This document shows positions 35,126 through 46,130 of a stretch of 64,000 nt of DNA, one piece after another. Position 1 is the stretch's first letter. Each line of letters begins with the position of its first letter. The stretch spans positions 14,987,105-15,051,104 of the forward strand of contig NC_062232.1 in assembly GCF_902686445.1 (NCBI RefSeq). The letters run 5' to 3'. The stretch is from Sciurus carolinensis. Lineage: Eukaryota; Chordata; Mammalia; Rodentia; Sciuridae. A program made the position numbers and the translations under genes. A model generated the notes under the pieces. The model saw only the letters and a program-made list of their open reading frames with translations. It ran no database searches and was not told the DNA's origin.

Positions 35126-35425
35126 CAGCAATCCTTGCTACTAAAAGTAGCATCCACTAGAAGCTTCTTAGAATGGCAGCATCTTGGCTTCCCCATACCC
35201 AGCCACTGCCAGACCAGCCCCCCTCCACTCCATCACAATCTGCATCCTGAGGAGGGGCCACATTAGAGTTAGGGAAGCTTGGTCTATAACTACCATCTGG
35301 CTTCAGAATCCAGGTTCTTTGTTTCTACTTCACAATTCGGAGTATACCATCAAAAGGCATATTGTGAAATATTTTCTGAGGGTTTGGGGGGTTTTGTTTT
35401 TTGTTTGTTTGTTTTGTTTTGTTTG
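35126..35425. other. Unclassified intronic sequence
   Basis: A (GTTT)n run at 35392-35425 borders the next SINE. Nothing else is recognised. Confidence 0.4.
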
Positions 35426-35498
35426 CAGTGCTGGGGATGGAACCCAGGGTCTCAAACATTCAAGGCAAGTGCTCTACCACTGAGCTACATCCCCAGGC
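35426..35498 (-). repeat. ID SINE
   Basis: Antisense ID body: 'gctggggatggaacccaggg' then 'gtgctctaccactgagctac'. Confidence 0.9.
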
Positions 35499-36109
35499 AA
35501 AAGCCCCATCCTGCTCCCTATCTCCCTGCTCTCCCAGAAAATATAACTTGTCAGGTTAAATGTAAAGGGAGTCAAAAACTAGACATGGCCTGTTTTTTAA
35601 ATTAAAGCAATACATTTTTCCATTTGTGCTGGCAACATCAACACTTGGATTACTGCGCATGTTTAAAGTCATCAGCCACATTCAAGTCCTAGAGAGTCAA
35701 AGCAGCAGAACCTGCAAATTTTTTTAGTATTAAGGAGCTTTACGTGGAACCAAGGCATGCCAGGATAAATACTTCTTGGAACTAATGAGAACTACTAATT
35801 GCATCCATTCGTAAAAATCAATATACTTGAAGAAACTTTTTAAAAATTCATATGCTTATTTGCCTTCTTCAAATAACATCATAAGGTATTCACAGGAAGT
35901 CGTGGTTTCAATTGAGACGTGGCTGCATATTTAAAAAAAAAAAAAAAAAAAAAAAAACCTCACAGAATCCTATCACGGAGCTCTGCCAAGATTCCCAGCA
36001 GGGTCTCAGAACCTGGCAGATTTGGTCCCCCTCCTGCTAATTAATTACCATCTGGTTTGGGGTTTTTTAACATAGCTGAGGCCACCCAGACAATGCTGTA
36101 CCATAGTAC
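35499..36109. other. Unclassified intronic sequence with A26 tract
   Basis: A run of about 26 A at 35932-35957 has no attached SINE body. Nothing else is recognised. Confidence 0.4.
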
Positions 36110-36350
36110 AATTAGGGGTGAGAGAGCACAGACTGTGGAGTTAAACTACCCACAGGCTCAAATCCAGTTCTGGCATTGACAATCCGGGCTCCCCTGAGCG
36201 AGTTACTTAACTTCTTTGGTCCATAGGAAGCACTTATATACAGCTTTGCTGTTCTTCTCACCTAGTATATAATCCCATGAATGGTATAGAACTCTGAATG
36301 ATAACAGAACTCTGCACACAGTAGGTGCTCAATTATTAAAGCTAGTTAGA
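36110..36350 (+). repeat. MIR SINE
   Basis: Near-complete MIR: 'agagcacagactgtggagtt', 'gagcgagttacttaacttct', ending 'cacacagtaggtgctcaatt'. Confidence 0.85.
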
Positions 36351-36433
36351 GAACACTCCACCCAGATTGTATCTTCTTCAGCCTTTTGGTGTGTCAAGAA
36401 AGGTACTTGGAAAATTTTTTTCTTCCTCTTTTT

Positions 36434-36512
36434 GACGGTGCTGGGGATCAAAGCCAGGGAGGGCCTCACACCTGCTAAGCATGCACTCTACCACTGAGTT
36501 ACACCCTGGCCT
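36434..36512 (-). repeat. ID SINE
   Basis: Antisense, diverged ID body 'gtgctggggatcaaagcca' to 'taccactgagttacaccc'. Confidence 0.85.
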
Positions 36513-36598
36513 ATAATCGTCCTTGTCATCCAATGGAATGTTCTCCCTCTACAATCATGTCCTTAATATGGTTATTTATATTATGCCTCATTTCTTCT

Positions 36599-36810
36599 TT
36601 CTTTCTTTTTTTTTCTTGGTACCAGGAATTGAACCCAGGGCACTTAACCACGAAGCCACATCCCCAGCCCCTCTTATTTTTTCTTTTGAGACAGGGTCTC
36701 ACTAGGTTGCTTACAGCCTCACTAAGTTGCTGAGACTAGCTTTGAAGTCATGATCCTCCTGCCTCAACCTCCCAAATCACTGGGATTACAGGCGTAAACC
36801 ACTGCACCAG
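36599..36810 (-). repeat. B1-dID SINE
   Basis: Antisense full dimer with a perfect 14-bp target duplication 'gcctcatttcttct' at 36585-36598 and 36811-36824. Confidence 0.95.
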
Positions 36811-36824
36811 GCCTCATTTCTTCT

Positions 36825-37269
36825 CAAAGCATAAGCATTAACTACAGAAAAAGAATGGAAAACATCTGAGCGGGTGAAAAAATGCAGGCTACTAAACAGT
36901 AGACTGGTACCAATTACTTCACAGTTACTGAGATCACAAAAACTGATTTCCAGAATGTTCTGGGTAGGGAAATGCCAGACAACGTTGCTATCCCGGCGTT
37001 CATATTATATAGTAACATTCATAGCAGGAAGACAGCAGAGGGAATTGGGATGTTGCAACTATTTAAACTACCCATTTTCACCTCGTGACAAATGAACAAG
37101 TGCTTCATCACTCAACATGTATTTATTAAATCCATTTCCCTAGGCAGTTTCACCAGCCAATGCTTTAACATAAGCTGAGTTACCCTAAGAATTCAATGAC
37201 TACATTCAGTTTCCAGTTTTCCTCCTAAGAACTAAGTGAGGGTCTTTTTCCCATCTGTTTCCCAACAAT
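36825..37269. other. Unclassified intronic sequence
   Basis: No gene or repeat is recognised. Confidence 0.4.
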
Positions 37270-37450
37270 GCCTTCCAGTTAGTTCTCACAGTGCAGTCAT
37301 GGGAAGTAAGGCTGCCAGAGTTCAAATACTAGGGTCAACCTATAATAGATTTTCAATCGCCATCAAGACAGGTAACCTCTCTGGGTTTCAGTTTTCCCAT
37401 ATGTAATACAGGAATAAAAGCACAGAGTAGTAGTTGAGTTAATGTGCATT
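37270..37450 (+). repeat. MIR SINE, diverged
   Basis: MIR pattern 'ggtaacctctctgggtttca' and 'cccatatgtaatacaggaat' in the correct order. Confidence 0.6.
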
Positions 37451-37784
37451 CTTTACAATTAGGAAGAGAGGCAATGCAATTTTACTGGATAAATGGAGAA
37501 TCTACTCATAATTGCAAATTCACCTGCCTTTTCACCTCGTGCCAGGTCCTGAAGCAGTTATAAATTAGGCATAATAGATTCTCCTTGCCTCCCAAAATGG
37601 GAGGAGAGAGGGGTAATCCCTACATGTATTTAAAGAAAGAGAATTATGTAAGTGGGAGAAAACCCACCCACCACTTCCTCTCTGTTAGCCATGACAAAGA
37701 CACAGTGGCAAGGTTGCTGTTATCAGCAATGTGCCCCTAGCACTTGTACCTTCCAAAGCACTAATATCATACTGAGGGAATCCA

Positions 37785-38115
37785 ACCTTGTTCATGCCTC
37801 AGGACCTTTGTACTTGCTGTTCTCGGTTTGGGTGACTCTTAATAATGGTAGGACCCTCTTCATCATCCACATGTTAATTCTAATGTCACCTTCCCTGATT
37901 GATGTTTAGCTGATGACTCCAGCTCAAACAGCCTACACACTCCACCAGCCACTCTGTGCTTTCCCCTCCTGTATTTCTTCATTGCATGTTCCACTGTCTA
38001 TAATTATCTTTTCACTCATCTATGGTTATGCTCTCTGTCTTCTGTTAGAGTTTAAGCTCTCTCAGATTTCAGACTTTGTTCATCCCCTTCCAAAAATGGC
38101 ACCTGATACCTAAAG
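37785..38115 (+). repeat. L2 LINE 3' fragment
   Basis: L2-like order: 'gcctcaggacctttgtactt', 'tgtcaccttccctgattga', and a 3' part near 'agtttaagctctctcagatt'. The frames across it are repeat-derived. Confidence 0.65.
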
Positions 38116-38139
38116 GGTACAGTAGACAGAGCTGGGTTA

Positions 38140-39290
38140 TGTATGTGTGTATGGTCTGATAGCTCCAACAGTTATATCTGCATCTAGTCCCAGTGACTGT
38201 GTCCTCAGACTGCTGTGACTTGCCCTTTGGCATGCCTTGTAATCCTTGGTTGAAAGTTGGATATTTTGTATAGGGGCAAAATGCACCTTTAGCACAGGGT
38301 TGTGTAGAGGTTTATTATTCCTATGGACATCAGAAACTTCAAATTCCTCTAGTGATCTTTTTTTTGTCCCCTCTGGGCTTTGGGGCTTCCCTTTTTACTG
38401 CTCCCCAGAACAAGTCTGTCTCTTGAAGAGCTCCCTGTTGCAATTCATCGTTGTTATTCTTGGAGGCCTGTTGGCATGTTTTTGGGGGTTGGGGATAATT
38501 CTCTAATATTCTAAGTCACAGTCTCAAGAGTGTGCAGCAGGCCTATGTCTTGGGGACCGCAGCCTTCACAGGTGTTTCTGCCTCTCCTCCAGGTCCAGAG
38601 TCATCGTGTGTCATCCCCTACCCACCCTCCAGCTGCAGCAGTCACCACCAGTGTTCTCGGTCTACCTCCTGCTTGAGCCCAGCTCCCTGCAGACTCTTTT
38701 AAGTGAGATGGGGTGTAGGGTGGGGGCGGGTGAGTTGCCTTCACCCAGCTGCAGTGACATTTCACCATTGCCCTCACACCATGTCCTTGCCTGGTAAAAT
38801 AAGCATTTTTGCTCCCCAAGGGACAGGGTTTGAGTAGATTTCCTAGCAGTTCCTGAGCCAGTATCATAAGTTTTCTCTCCAATCCTCCCTATGAAAGCCA
38901 GGTGGGGCTCCTGAAGGAGAAGCCTACAAAGGGGTACCACCACCACCACTCCTGCTGTCCCCAGGAGCTTCACACTCTCAAGCCAGCCCACACTGGGCCC
39001 CCAGCAACTTGTCACATTTTCTAGCGTCATCTTCCTACCTACTTCTATGGCATCTGGTGGCTTCTGCCCCTGTAAGCAAATGCTCAGGTCCTGTCTTATG
39101 TCTCAGAAGGAACCTATATTCCTCCAGATTTTGCAATGGCTGTTCACTCTGCAAACTTGTTTCTCTGTTAGTTTCCAGTCTGCCCAGATTTTTTCTTGGA
39201 AGCGTGGGAGGTACATGTTTGCAGCCCTCTGCATCTCTGAGCTGAAAGCAGAAGTCGACTTATTTATTTTTAAAGGATCAGAAGTATGAC
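38140..39290. other. Unclassified, possibly antisense old L1/ERV sequence
   Basis: The region 38230-38830 keeps long frames open on both strands and has a texture like antisense old-L1 5' UTR ('gaggtttattattcctatgg'), but I cannot assign a family. No protein domain is seen. Confidence 0.3.
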
Positions 39291-39767
39291 AAAATGGTAA
39301 CATTTGATAAAACTAGGTGGTGGGTAGCTAGGTGTGGGTTATAGTCTTATACTCTTCTATATTTTAATAGTCCAGTAACATTTCATATTATAAAATCAAG
39401 GAGTAGGTGGCCATGGTGAAAAAGAATATTATAATATAAATAGACTGAACTATGTATACAACACTTGGATCTTGATCAATAATTTTACAGAGATCACCTG
39501 GATTTTCAAAAACAGCCAACATTTTGGCGATACTTCAGAAACTATTCTGCAAAAATGTAAATTGTCCCAATACATCATTAAATTTCAGTTGTCAAAGAAA
39601 AAGATGAAATTAAAATAGAAAAATTACTGTCCTAAAAGAAAATAAATCTATTTAAAAACATGTATGTTTATAAGTCAATACATATAAAATATTACATTGT
39701 TCTTTAAACTGATGTCCAACCATCATTATCAATATTCATGGAAATTGAAAGTTATAAATGCATGTGC
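39291..39767. other. Unclassified A/T-rich intronic sequence
   Basis: No gene or repeat is recognised. Confidence 0.4.
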
Positions 39768-39868
39768 CTGTGAGATGCACCCCAGGTGGAATTGCAATCA
39801 GGGTCACCATTTAGACAGCTAGATACATACTTCACCCTGAAAAGAACTACGACTTGTCAATTGTGCCA
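39768..39868 (+). repeat. Dispersed direct repeat, copy 1
   Basis: Positions 39768-39825 are identical over 58 bp to 40568-40625. Similarity continues to about 39868 at a visibly lower level. The repeat does not look like any SINE, LTR or LINE in this window. Confidence 0.88.
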
Positions 39869-40567
39869 GACCCCAGACTGTAAGAGATTATGCAACCCTA
39901 GTAGCCAGACATCTTAAACCTTTAGATTGCCACTCCTCTTACCCACGTTCCTGATTTAATATAATCAGTAATCATATGTAAATGAAAGCACCAGTCTGTA
40001 AGATCTACCTCGTAGAAAGAACTTCCCTTTTTACTTAAATAATTCACCTAGTAGCAAGTAAATGGTATGCTATTCAAAAGTGAACCATTAAATAACTGCA
40101 AAATTTCAGACTCATCTGAAGGACTGCATATTAAATTCAGTTAAACCAGATGAATATTTCACATGCTTCTTCTAGGTGCATAAGACCATTCTAGCCACTC
40201 TGGAAAGAAATGGGTCAATACGAATCACCTACCGATCCCTGGCCTCAGGACAGACAAGCAAGAGGCTATAGGATTTGAGAGAAACCTGAGTGACCATGCC
40301 ATCCGGGAAATTCAGGGCATGCCACAGGCCAAGAATGCCCCTAGAGTAAGCTTCATTCCAAAGAGAGTAACTTTTGATTATTTTATGCTTTAATGTTCAC
40401 TTGTACATTCCAAGTAAAAGGAAAAAAAGGACATAGTTTTTAGTAAAGTGAATCCTCTTTTGGCTTTCATTATAATGGAAAAAGACAGGCCTAAGTTTGA
40501 CTGTAATAAGTCTAAAATGGGATGAATCTACCAATGATGAGTCTGTGGCTTTAATTATCCTGGGTGG
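39869..40567. other. Unclassified sequence between the two direct repeats
   Basis: No gene, SINE or LTR is recognised in the 742-bp spacer (39826-40567). If the repeats are element ends, this would be the interior. Confidence 0.4.
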
Positions 40568-40670
40568 CTGTGAGATGCACCCCAGGTGGAATTGCAATCA
40601 GGGTCACCATTTAGACAGCTAGATAATACACTTCACCCTGCCAGAGAAGTGTGGCTTGTCAACTATGCCA
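40568..40670 (+). repeat. Dispersed direct repeat, copy 2
   Basis: A 58-bp perfect match to 39768-39825, followed by a diverged extension to about 40670, 800 bp from the first copy in the same orientation. Confidence 0.88.
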
Positions 40671-41238
40671 CGTTGTTACAAGGGCTGTTTACAAATCAGC
40701 TACATCTCTGCATTGCAACAGGCCTGAAATTAGATTTCATTTCTAGCTTGAGGGTTGGGGACTGTGTTCAGCTTAAAGTTGGCAGCACCCAAGACTTGAT
40801 TGTCACCTTAAAATATCTGTTAATGGAACCCATTCAAGTTTTAAAATAAAAGGACCAGTTAAATTGAATAAAAAACCATCAGAGGCTAAAAAAGGAGCAA
40901 GGTATATGGATTTTTAACCACCACTGACAGCAGAAGATCACACTATAATTGCCTGGATTATATGCACCAAAGAGATAAGCTGTCATGTGACCTTTTGAAC
41001 CAAATAACAGAGCAGTCCCTGGAAGAAATATCAATAAGCACAAAAAATGATTTTTCAACATTTGAAACCACAAAAATCTGACATGCTCCATATAGAAAAT
41101 TGTTTCATAGTTCACAATATGTGCCACCAGAGCCTCATGTTGTAATTGCCCATTTAACACACAATATCTGAAATTATTTTCATATGGCAGATGTATTTCT
41201 AATAAGCAGGTTGGCAATTATTCCAATTTCAAGATCAT
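40671..41238. other. Unclassified intronic sequence
   Basis: The 112-codon minus frame 40879-41217 has no recognisable domain and is not supported as a gene. Confidence 0.35.
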
Positions 41239-41330
41239 GGGAGTTGGGGATGTAGCTCAGTGGTAGAATGCTTGCTTAGCATGTACAGGTCCTAGGTTCA
41301 ATTCCAGCACTGAAAATTAAACAAATTAAT
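41239..41330 (+). repeat. ID SINE
   Basis: ID body 'gttggggatgtagctcagtg' and 'ggttcaattccagcactg'. Confidence 0.9.
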
Positions 41331-41340
41331 TTTTTTAAGT

Positions 41341-41690
41341 GTCAGGCACAGTGGCACACACCTATAATCCCAGCAACTCAGGAGGTTGAGACAGGAGGAT
41401 TGAAAGTTCAAGGCCAGCCTCAGCAAATTAGAGAGACCCTGTCTCAAAATTAAAAATAAATAAAAGCTGAGGGCTAGGGTTGTATCTCAGAGTGCTCACC
41501 TAGCATGTGTGAGGCCCTGGGTTTGATCCTCAGCACCACATAAAAATAAAATTAAGGTATTATGTCCACCTACAACTAAAACAGAAAAAAAAAACTGGGT
41601 ATGTAGCTTAGTGGCAGAGGTACAGTACCCCTGAGCTCAATCCCCAGTACCAGAAAAAGAAAAGAAAAGAAAAGAAAAAAAAGAAAAGAT
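41341..41690 (+). repeat. B1-dID SINE split by a STRID, with (AAAAG)n tail
   Basis: B1-like head at 41341-41466, ID tail at about 41593-41655, with a STRID inserted between. The 3' tail has expanded into an AAAAG/AAAGA run (41655-41690). Confidence 0.88.
41470..41590 (+). repeat. STRID-type SINE nested in B1-dID
   Basis: ID-like body plus the diagnostic tail 'tatgtccacctacaactaaa'. About 10 bases are missing after 'tgtatctcag'. Confidence 0.9.
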
Positions 41691-41726
41691 CAGAGATGGT
41701 GAGGGGCATGAGATGGGCAGGAAGAG

Positions 41727-41812
41727 GATAGGGAGATAGCTCAATGGTAGAGTGCTTTCCTAGCATGAGCACAGTCCTGTGTTCCATCCCCAGTGCTTCA
41801 AAAACAAAACAA
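41727..41812 (+). repeat. ID SINE
   Basis: ID body 'atagggagatagctcaatgg' with an (AAAAC)n-type tail. Confidence 0.88.
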
Positions 41813-43294
41813 AAAAGGCCTAATAAAGATTAGGCTAGGGGAAAAAATTGTGCACACACTCATGATTGGCAGCTGAGAGAAACAGTTAAAGACTGAATTG
41901 TATATATATGCCAGGCTGTTGGACTGCAATTAAAATGACAGCAATAAACCAGATTCCCTTCCTACTATGCCCATGAAGCTCCCAACATTATAGCATGACT
42001 ACAGGTTTAACAGCTATGGCTTGATAATGTTTATGGTTTTAAACAGCTATAATGTATCTTTTGCCCATAATCTGTCCCTATTGGTTTTGGATGTTATTTC
42101 TTTACTATGAATCATATCTGGTCAAAGAGCAAACCCCACAGTGCTGTAGACAATGAAATACTGTCCAAACATGTACAGCCCTGCTAAGAATATGCTCACA
42201 TTTTAACACTTCATCAATCCCAATTATATTTGATATAAACATACCTAAAGTGTACATTTAGTAAATATTTTAAATACAATTTTAATTTTTTTTCTTCCAT
42301 TATATATAAAAACAACCCCTCTTTGGTTTTCACCTAGCCCCCACTGTGCTGATACTAATGATCTGCACTCTCCTTCTCAGGTCTTGACGAGGGCCTTGAT
42401 TTACAGCTAGGAAAGTATTTCCCAAGAGCTGCAGTGCAGCTGCCACTGTACAGCTGATTTCAGCACAACCACAACTGGAATCAGACCAGTTTCACAACCT
42501 TTATTGGTGACGAGTGAGCTGGGTGGCCTTCTTGGAAGAAAATCTTGGTGTTAAGAGGACATAGTCGTCAGGGCGTCCCCACATACCAAGCATATCCCTG
42601 GAGCTTTGGGGAGAGCAGGGTTCACACGGTTGCTCAGGCTCCGAGTCTCCATCTGGGACCACCTGCCTCCAGAAACCCAGGGTAGGATGTGGTTTGGCTC
42701 AGACAACTTCTAGGCTTCCAAACTCAGGCAAGCCCATCTTGTTTTGCACCCAGGATCCCAAACACATATCATCTCTTTGTTGGTCTTTATGAGAAAAACC
42801 TGGTGGTCCCAGAGAAAGTATGTAAATAAAGGAAACGTTCATTCCTTCTTGACAAGCAGAATAGGCAACTAAGAATGAAAACGGGCTGACTCCATGCACC
42901 TCTTTCCACAAAAAATTAAGAGAGGGTGTACGCGCTCATGGGAGGGGGGGTACTGGTATAGTGTGTGACTGGACATTAAAGAGACATTTCCATTTTTAGC
43001 TTAGCTCTCTTTCCATTTCCCTTAGAATTTTTATCCCACCTTCCTGAGAAACACAAACAGGATGAAATTTATCCCAGAGTCTTGGGTATGGGGATACATT
43101 ATTTCAAATCGCCTTGTGATTTAAGAAACTAAAGGGAAACCAAATGTCTCCTAAGCAGCCCTAGAGGCATCCTGCCCAGATGGCCCTGCAAGGACCAACT
43201 TGCACCTTTGGTATAGGCCCTAGCTTTCCTTCTAGCTGAGGCCTGCTCTTCCCAGGCAGCAGGGGTGTTAGGGCCTGGCCACTTCTGCCCATTC
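41813..43294. other. Unclassified intronic sequence
   Basis: About 1.5 kb without a recognisable gene or repeat family. The base composition is mixed, with no CpG-island-like stretch. Confidence 0.4.
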
Positions 43295-43830
43295 TTTTTC
43301 CAGCTTTATTGAGGTGTGAGCCACAGATTGTCTTTATATAAGGTGTACAATGTTATAGCTTAATATATATTGTGAAATATTTACTACCATCAAGCTAATT
43401 AACATAGAACTACCACCTCACAAAGTTATCTTTTTTTCTGTGTGTGTGCACATGTGCAGTATTGGGGACTGAACTCAGTGGCACTCTACCACTGAGTTCG
43501 ATCTCCAGTCTTTTTTTCACTTTTTATTTTGAGTCAGGGTCTCACTAAGTTGCTGAGGTTGGCCTTGAACTTGCCATCCTCCTGCTTCAGTCTCCTGTGT
43601 AGTGGGGATTAAGAGTGTGCACCACCACATCCAGCCAAAGTTTTCTTCTTTGTTGCACAAACACTTGAGATCTACTTACTTAGCAAATGTCAAATACTAT
43701 ACAATGCATAAATGCATAGTATGCATTATTTTATGCATATAGAGTCACCATGCTGTCTATGAGGGCCCCAGAACTTGTTCATCTTATCTTGTACCTTTTG
43801 ACCAACACCTCCCACTTTCTTCTACACGGC
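43295..43830 (-). repeat. Old L1 3' UTR, antisense, split by a SINE
   Basis: Plus-strand view 'ccagctttattgaggtgtga', 'ccatcaagctaattaacata', then after the SINE 'cttgagatctacttacttag'. The pieces at 43295-43440 and 43637-43830 are collinear. Confidence 0.82.
43445..43636 (-). repeat. B1-dID SINE nested in L1
   Basis: Antisense dimer beginning near 'gtattggggactgaactcag' and ending 'gcaccaccacatccagcc'. Some TG-repeat sequence lies on its left. Confidence 0.9.
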
Positions 43831-43989
43831 AATCTTTGCTCAGCAGCTCCTTGGTGGGCAATGCTAACTGAGGCTCTGCCTGCCCCTCCTTATCCCTGCA
43901 AAAAACATGTACTCCTAACTCCATTGCAGTATCTGCATCCAAGAGTACCCAAACACCAGGAGTTCTATAGTATCTCAGCATGACTTAAT

Positions 43990-44100
43990 ATTTATATTAG
44001 TAGCTAATATTTGTTGACTGATTAATATATTCCAAACAGCATTCTAAGTTGTTCTACGTACATGATCTCACATCATGGGGTGACAGGTAAGAAAAGGAGT
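43990..44100 (+). repeat. L2/MIR-like fragment
   Basis: Short diverged match to the 'ttgttgactgattaatatat' to 'catgatctcaca' part of L2/MIR ends. Confidence 0.35.
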
Positions 44101-44149
44101 CATCCTAGCCTTGCTAGGTGCCTGCTAATAGCTAGGTGCTGTGCAAATT

Positions 44150-44376
44150 GTTTTTCTTTTTTTTGCTTTCTTTTTTATGCAACCCTGGATTGAACCCAGG
44201 GGCCCTTATCACTGAACCACATCCCCAGTCATTTTTTTATATTTTTATTTTGAGATAGGGTCTCGCCAAGTTGCTTAGGGCCTTGCTAAATTGCCAAGGC
44301 TGACACTGAATTCATGATCCCTTTGCCTCAGCCTCCCAAGTTGCTGGGATTATAGGTGCACACCACAGTCCCTGGC
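44150..44376 (-). repeat. B1-dID SINE
   Basis: Antisense full dimer, T-rich on the left. Perfect 13-bp target duplication 'tgctgtgcaaatt' at 44137-44149 and 44377-44389. Confidence 0.95.
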
Positions 44377-44439
44377 TGCTGTGCAAATTTCTATCTCTAT
44401 CCTGGACCAGGCCCTTGAACTCCTGAACCACATCCTCCA

Positions 44440-45060
44440 CCCAATCCCAGTGCTCAGCACAAAAAACTGAGAGGTGTCCTTCCCTCCTCCCTCTCTTGCC
44501 ACACATCCAGTCTCAGCAGCAAATCCTTTTGGCTCTACTTTCAGAAATATTCAGAATCTGACCACTTCTCACTGTTCCCACTGCCATTTCCTGGTTTCCC
44601 TATATTCCTGCAAACTGTTTCCAAACTGTTCTCCCTGCTTCCACCCTACCCCTTGCATTCTGTTCTCAACATAGCAGCCTGAGGGAACCTGTTAAAACAT
44701 CTCTGTCCCATTACTCCCCTGCTAGAACTGCTCTAATTACTTTTCATCTCACTCAGTCACAAGTCCTCACTCACAGTGGCCCATCTGGAACCCTGTGACC
44801 TCTAACTCCATCTCCTGTCACTCACCCCTGGATCTCCCCGCTCCAGTGGGGCACTGATCTCTGTTGCAGCTTCAACATACCAGGGACTTTCTCTCCTCAG
44901 GGCCTTTGCACATGCTCTCCTCACTTCCTGAAAGGCTCTCTCCCTCACTTCAAGTTTTAAGTCACTGTTTAGTGAGGCCTTTCCTGGCTTCCCCACCATA
45001 AACTGTAACCCTGCTCCCAATAGTCATACCCCCTTCCTCTGTCTTTTCCCCTTCAAACAT
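44440..45060 (+). repeat. L2 LINE 3' region
   Basis: Well-ordered L2 signature: 'ctccctgcttccaccctacc', 'tcccattactcccctgctag', 'cagggcctttgcacatgctc', 'ggcctttcctggcttcccc'. This is one of the longest L2 remnants here. Frames across it are not genes. Confidence 0.78.
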
Positions 45061-45530
45061 GTTTGGATCAGGAGACCAGGTCCTGTGTGGGGCCTTATAT
45101 GGGCTTTTTCAACAACTTGGTTTCTGAGGCCCACATCTCCTGCCCCACCACAATCCCCCTTCCTTCCTCCACCCTTCTCCTCCCAACTCTCCTCCTATCA
45201 CTGGCCTTGCCAGTCTCCAAGCCAACCACAGACAGGAGGTAATGCCTCCTTGGACCTGCTCAGTGCAGGGAAGGGGGCATCCCTAAATCCCAGTTGCAAC
45301 CATCACAGCGCAATGACAGAATGTGACCATCTTGAGAGATGACTGCAACATGCATTACACAGGACAGGCTGGAGAAGGGTAGTGTACAGGAAAGCTGTAG
45401 GGTTTTTCCCTTATTATTTATTTAATGGAAAACAATAAGGATAAGAGTTAAAAATGTTAAAATATACTAATGCTGGAACTCGTAACCAGAGATACAGATG
45501 GGTCTTGGAGACAGCCTAGGCATTAGGATG
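45061..45530. other. Unclassified intronic sequence
   Basis: No gene or repeat is recognised. Confidence 0.4.
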
Positions 45531-45662
45531 TTTTTAAAAAATTTTTTTAGTTGTTGATGGACCTTTATTTTATTCACTTATTCATATGTGGTGCTGAGAC
45601 TTGAACCCAGTGCCTCACACATGCTAGGCAAGCACTCTACCAGTGAGCTACAACCCCAGCCC
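45531..45662 (-). repeat. STRID-type SINE
   Basis: Antisense STRID with left A/T tail and body ending 'gctacaaccccagccc'. Confidence 0.93.
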
Positions 45663-45667
45663 TTAAA

Positions 45668-46130
45668 ATTAATTTTAACTGGTACACAGAAACAAAAATT
45701 GTACTTATTTATGGGGTATTATGTGATGTTCTGATACATGCATACATTGTATAATGTTTAATTCAGGTTAAACATAACTTCTCAGTAGTTCATCATTTCT
45801 TTATGGCGAAAACTTTCAAAATCCTTTCTTTTAGTTTTTTGAGAGGTACAGTACATTATTGTTATCTATAGTCACCTTGCTACGCTAAAGCACCAGAATG
45901 TCTTGCTCCTAACTCAAATCTAGTACCCATGATCAACCACCTCACCACTTCTCTCTCCAGCTTTGGGAACCACCATTCATTCTATTCTCAACTTCTAGAA
46001 GATAAACTTGTTTAGATTCCACATATAAGTGAGATCATGAAGTACTGCCTGGTTTATTTCTCTTAATATAATGATCTTCAGTTCCGTCCATGTTGCAAAT
46101 AAGCACTGAGAGTTTTTAAAACTCCTTGGG
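45668..46130 (-). repeat. Old L1 3' UTR, antisense
   Basis: Plus-strand view 'gatacatgcatacattgtat', 'ctatagtcaccttgctacg', 'tagattccacatataagtga'. Related to the L1 at 615-3390. Confidence 0.85.

Noticed and set aside
38585..38760. Possible alternative promoter or CpG island
   Set aside because: It is G/C-richer than its surroundings but CpG is sparse and no initiator or exon-donor combination is convincing.
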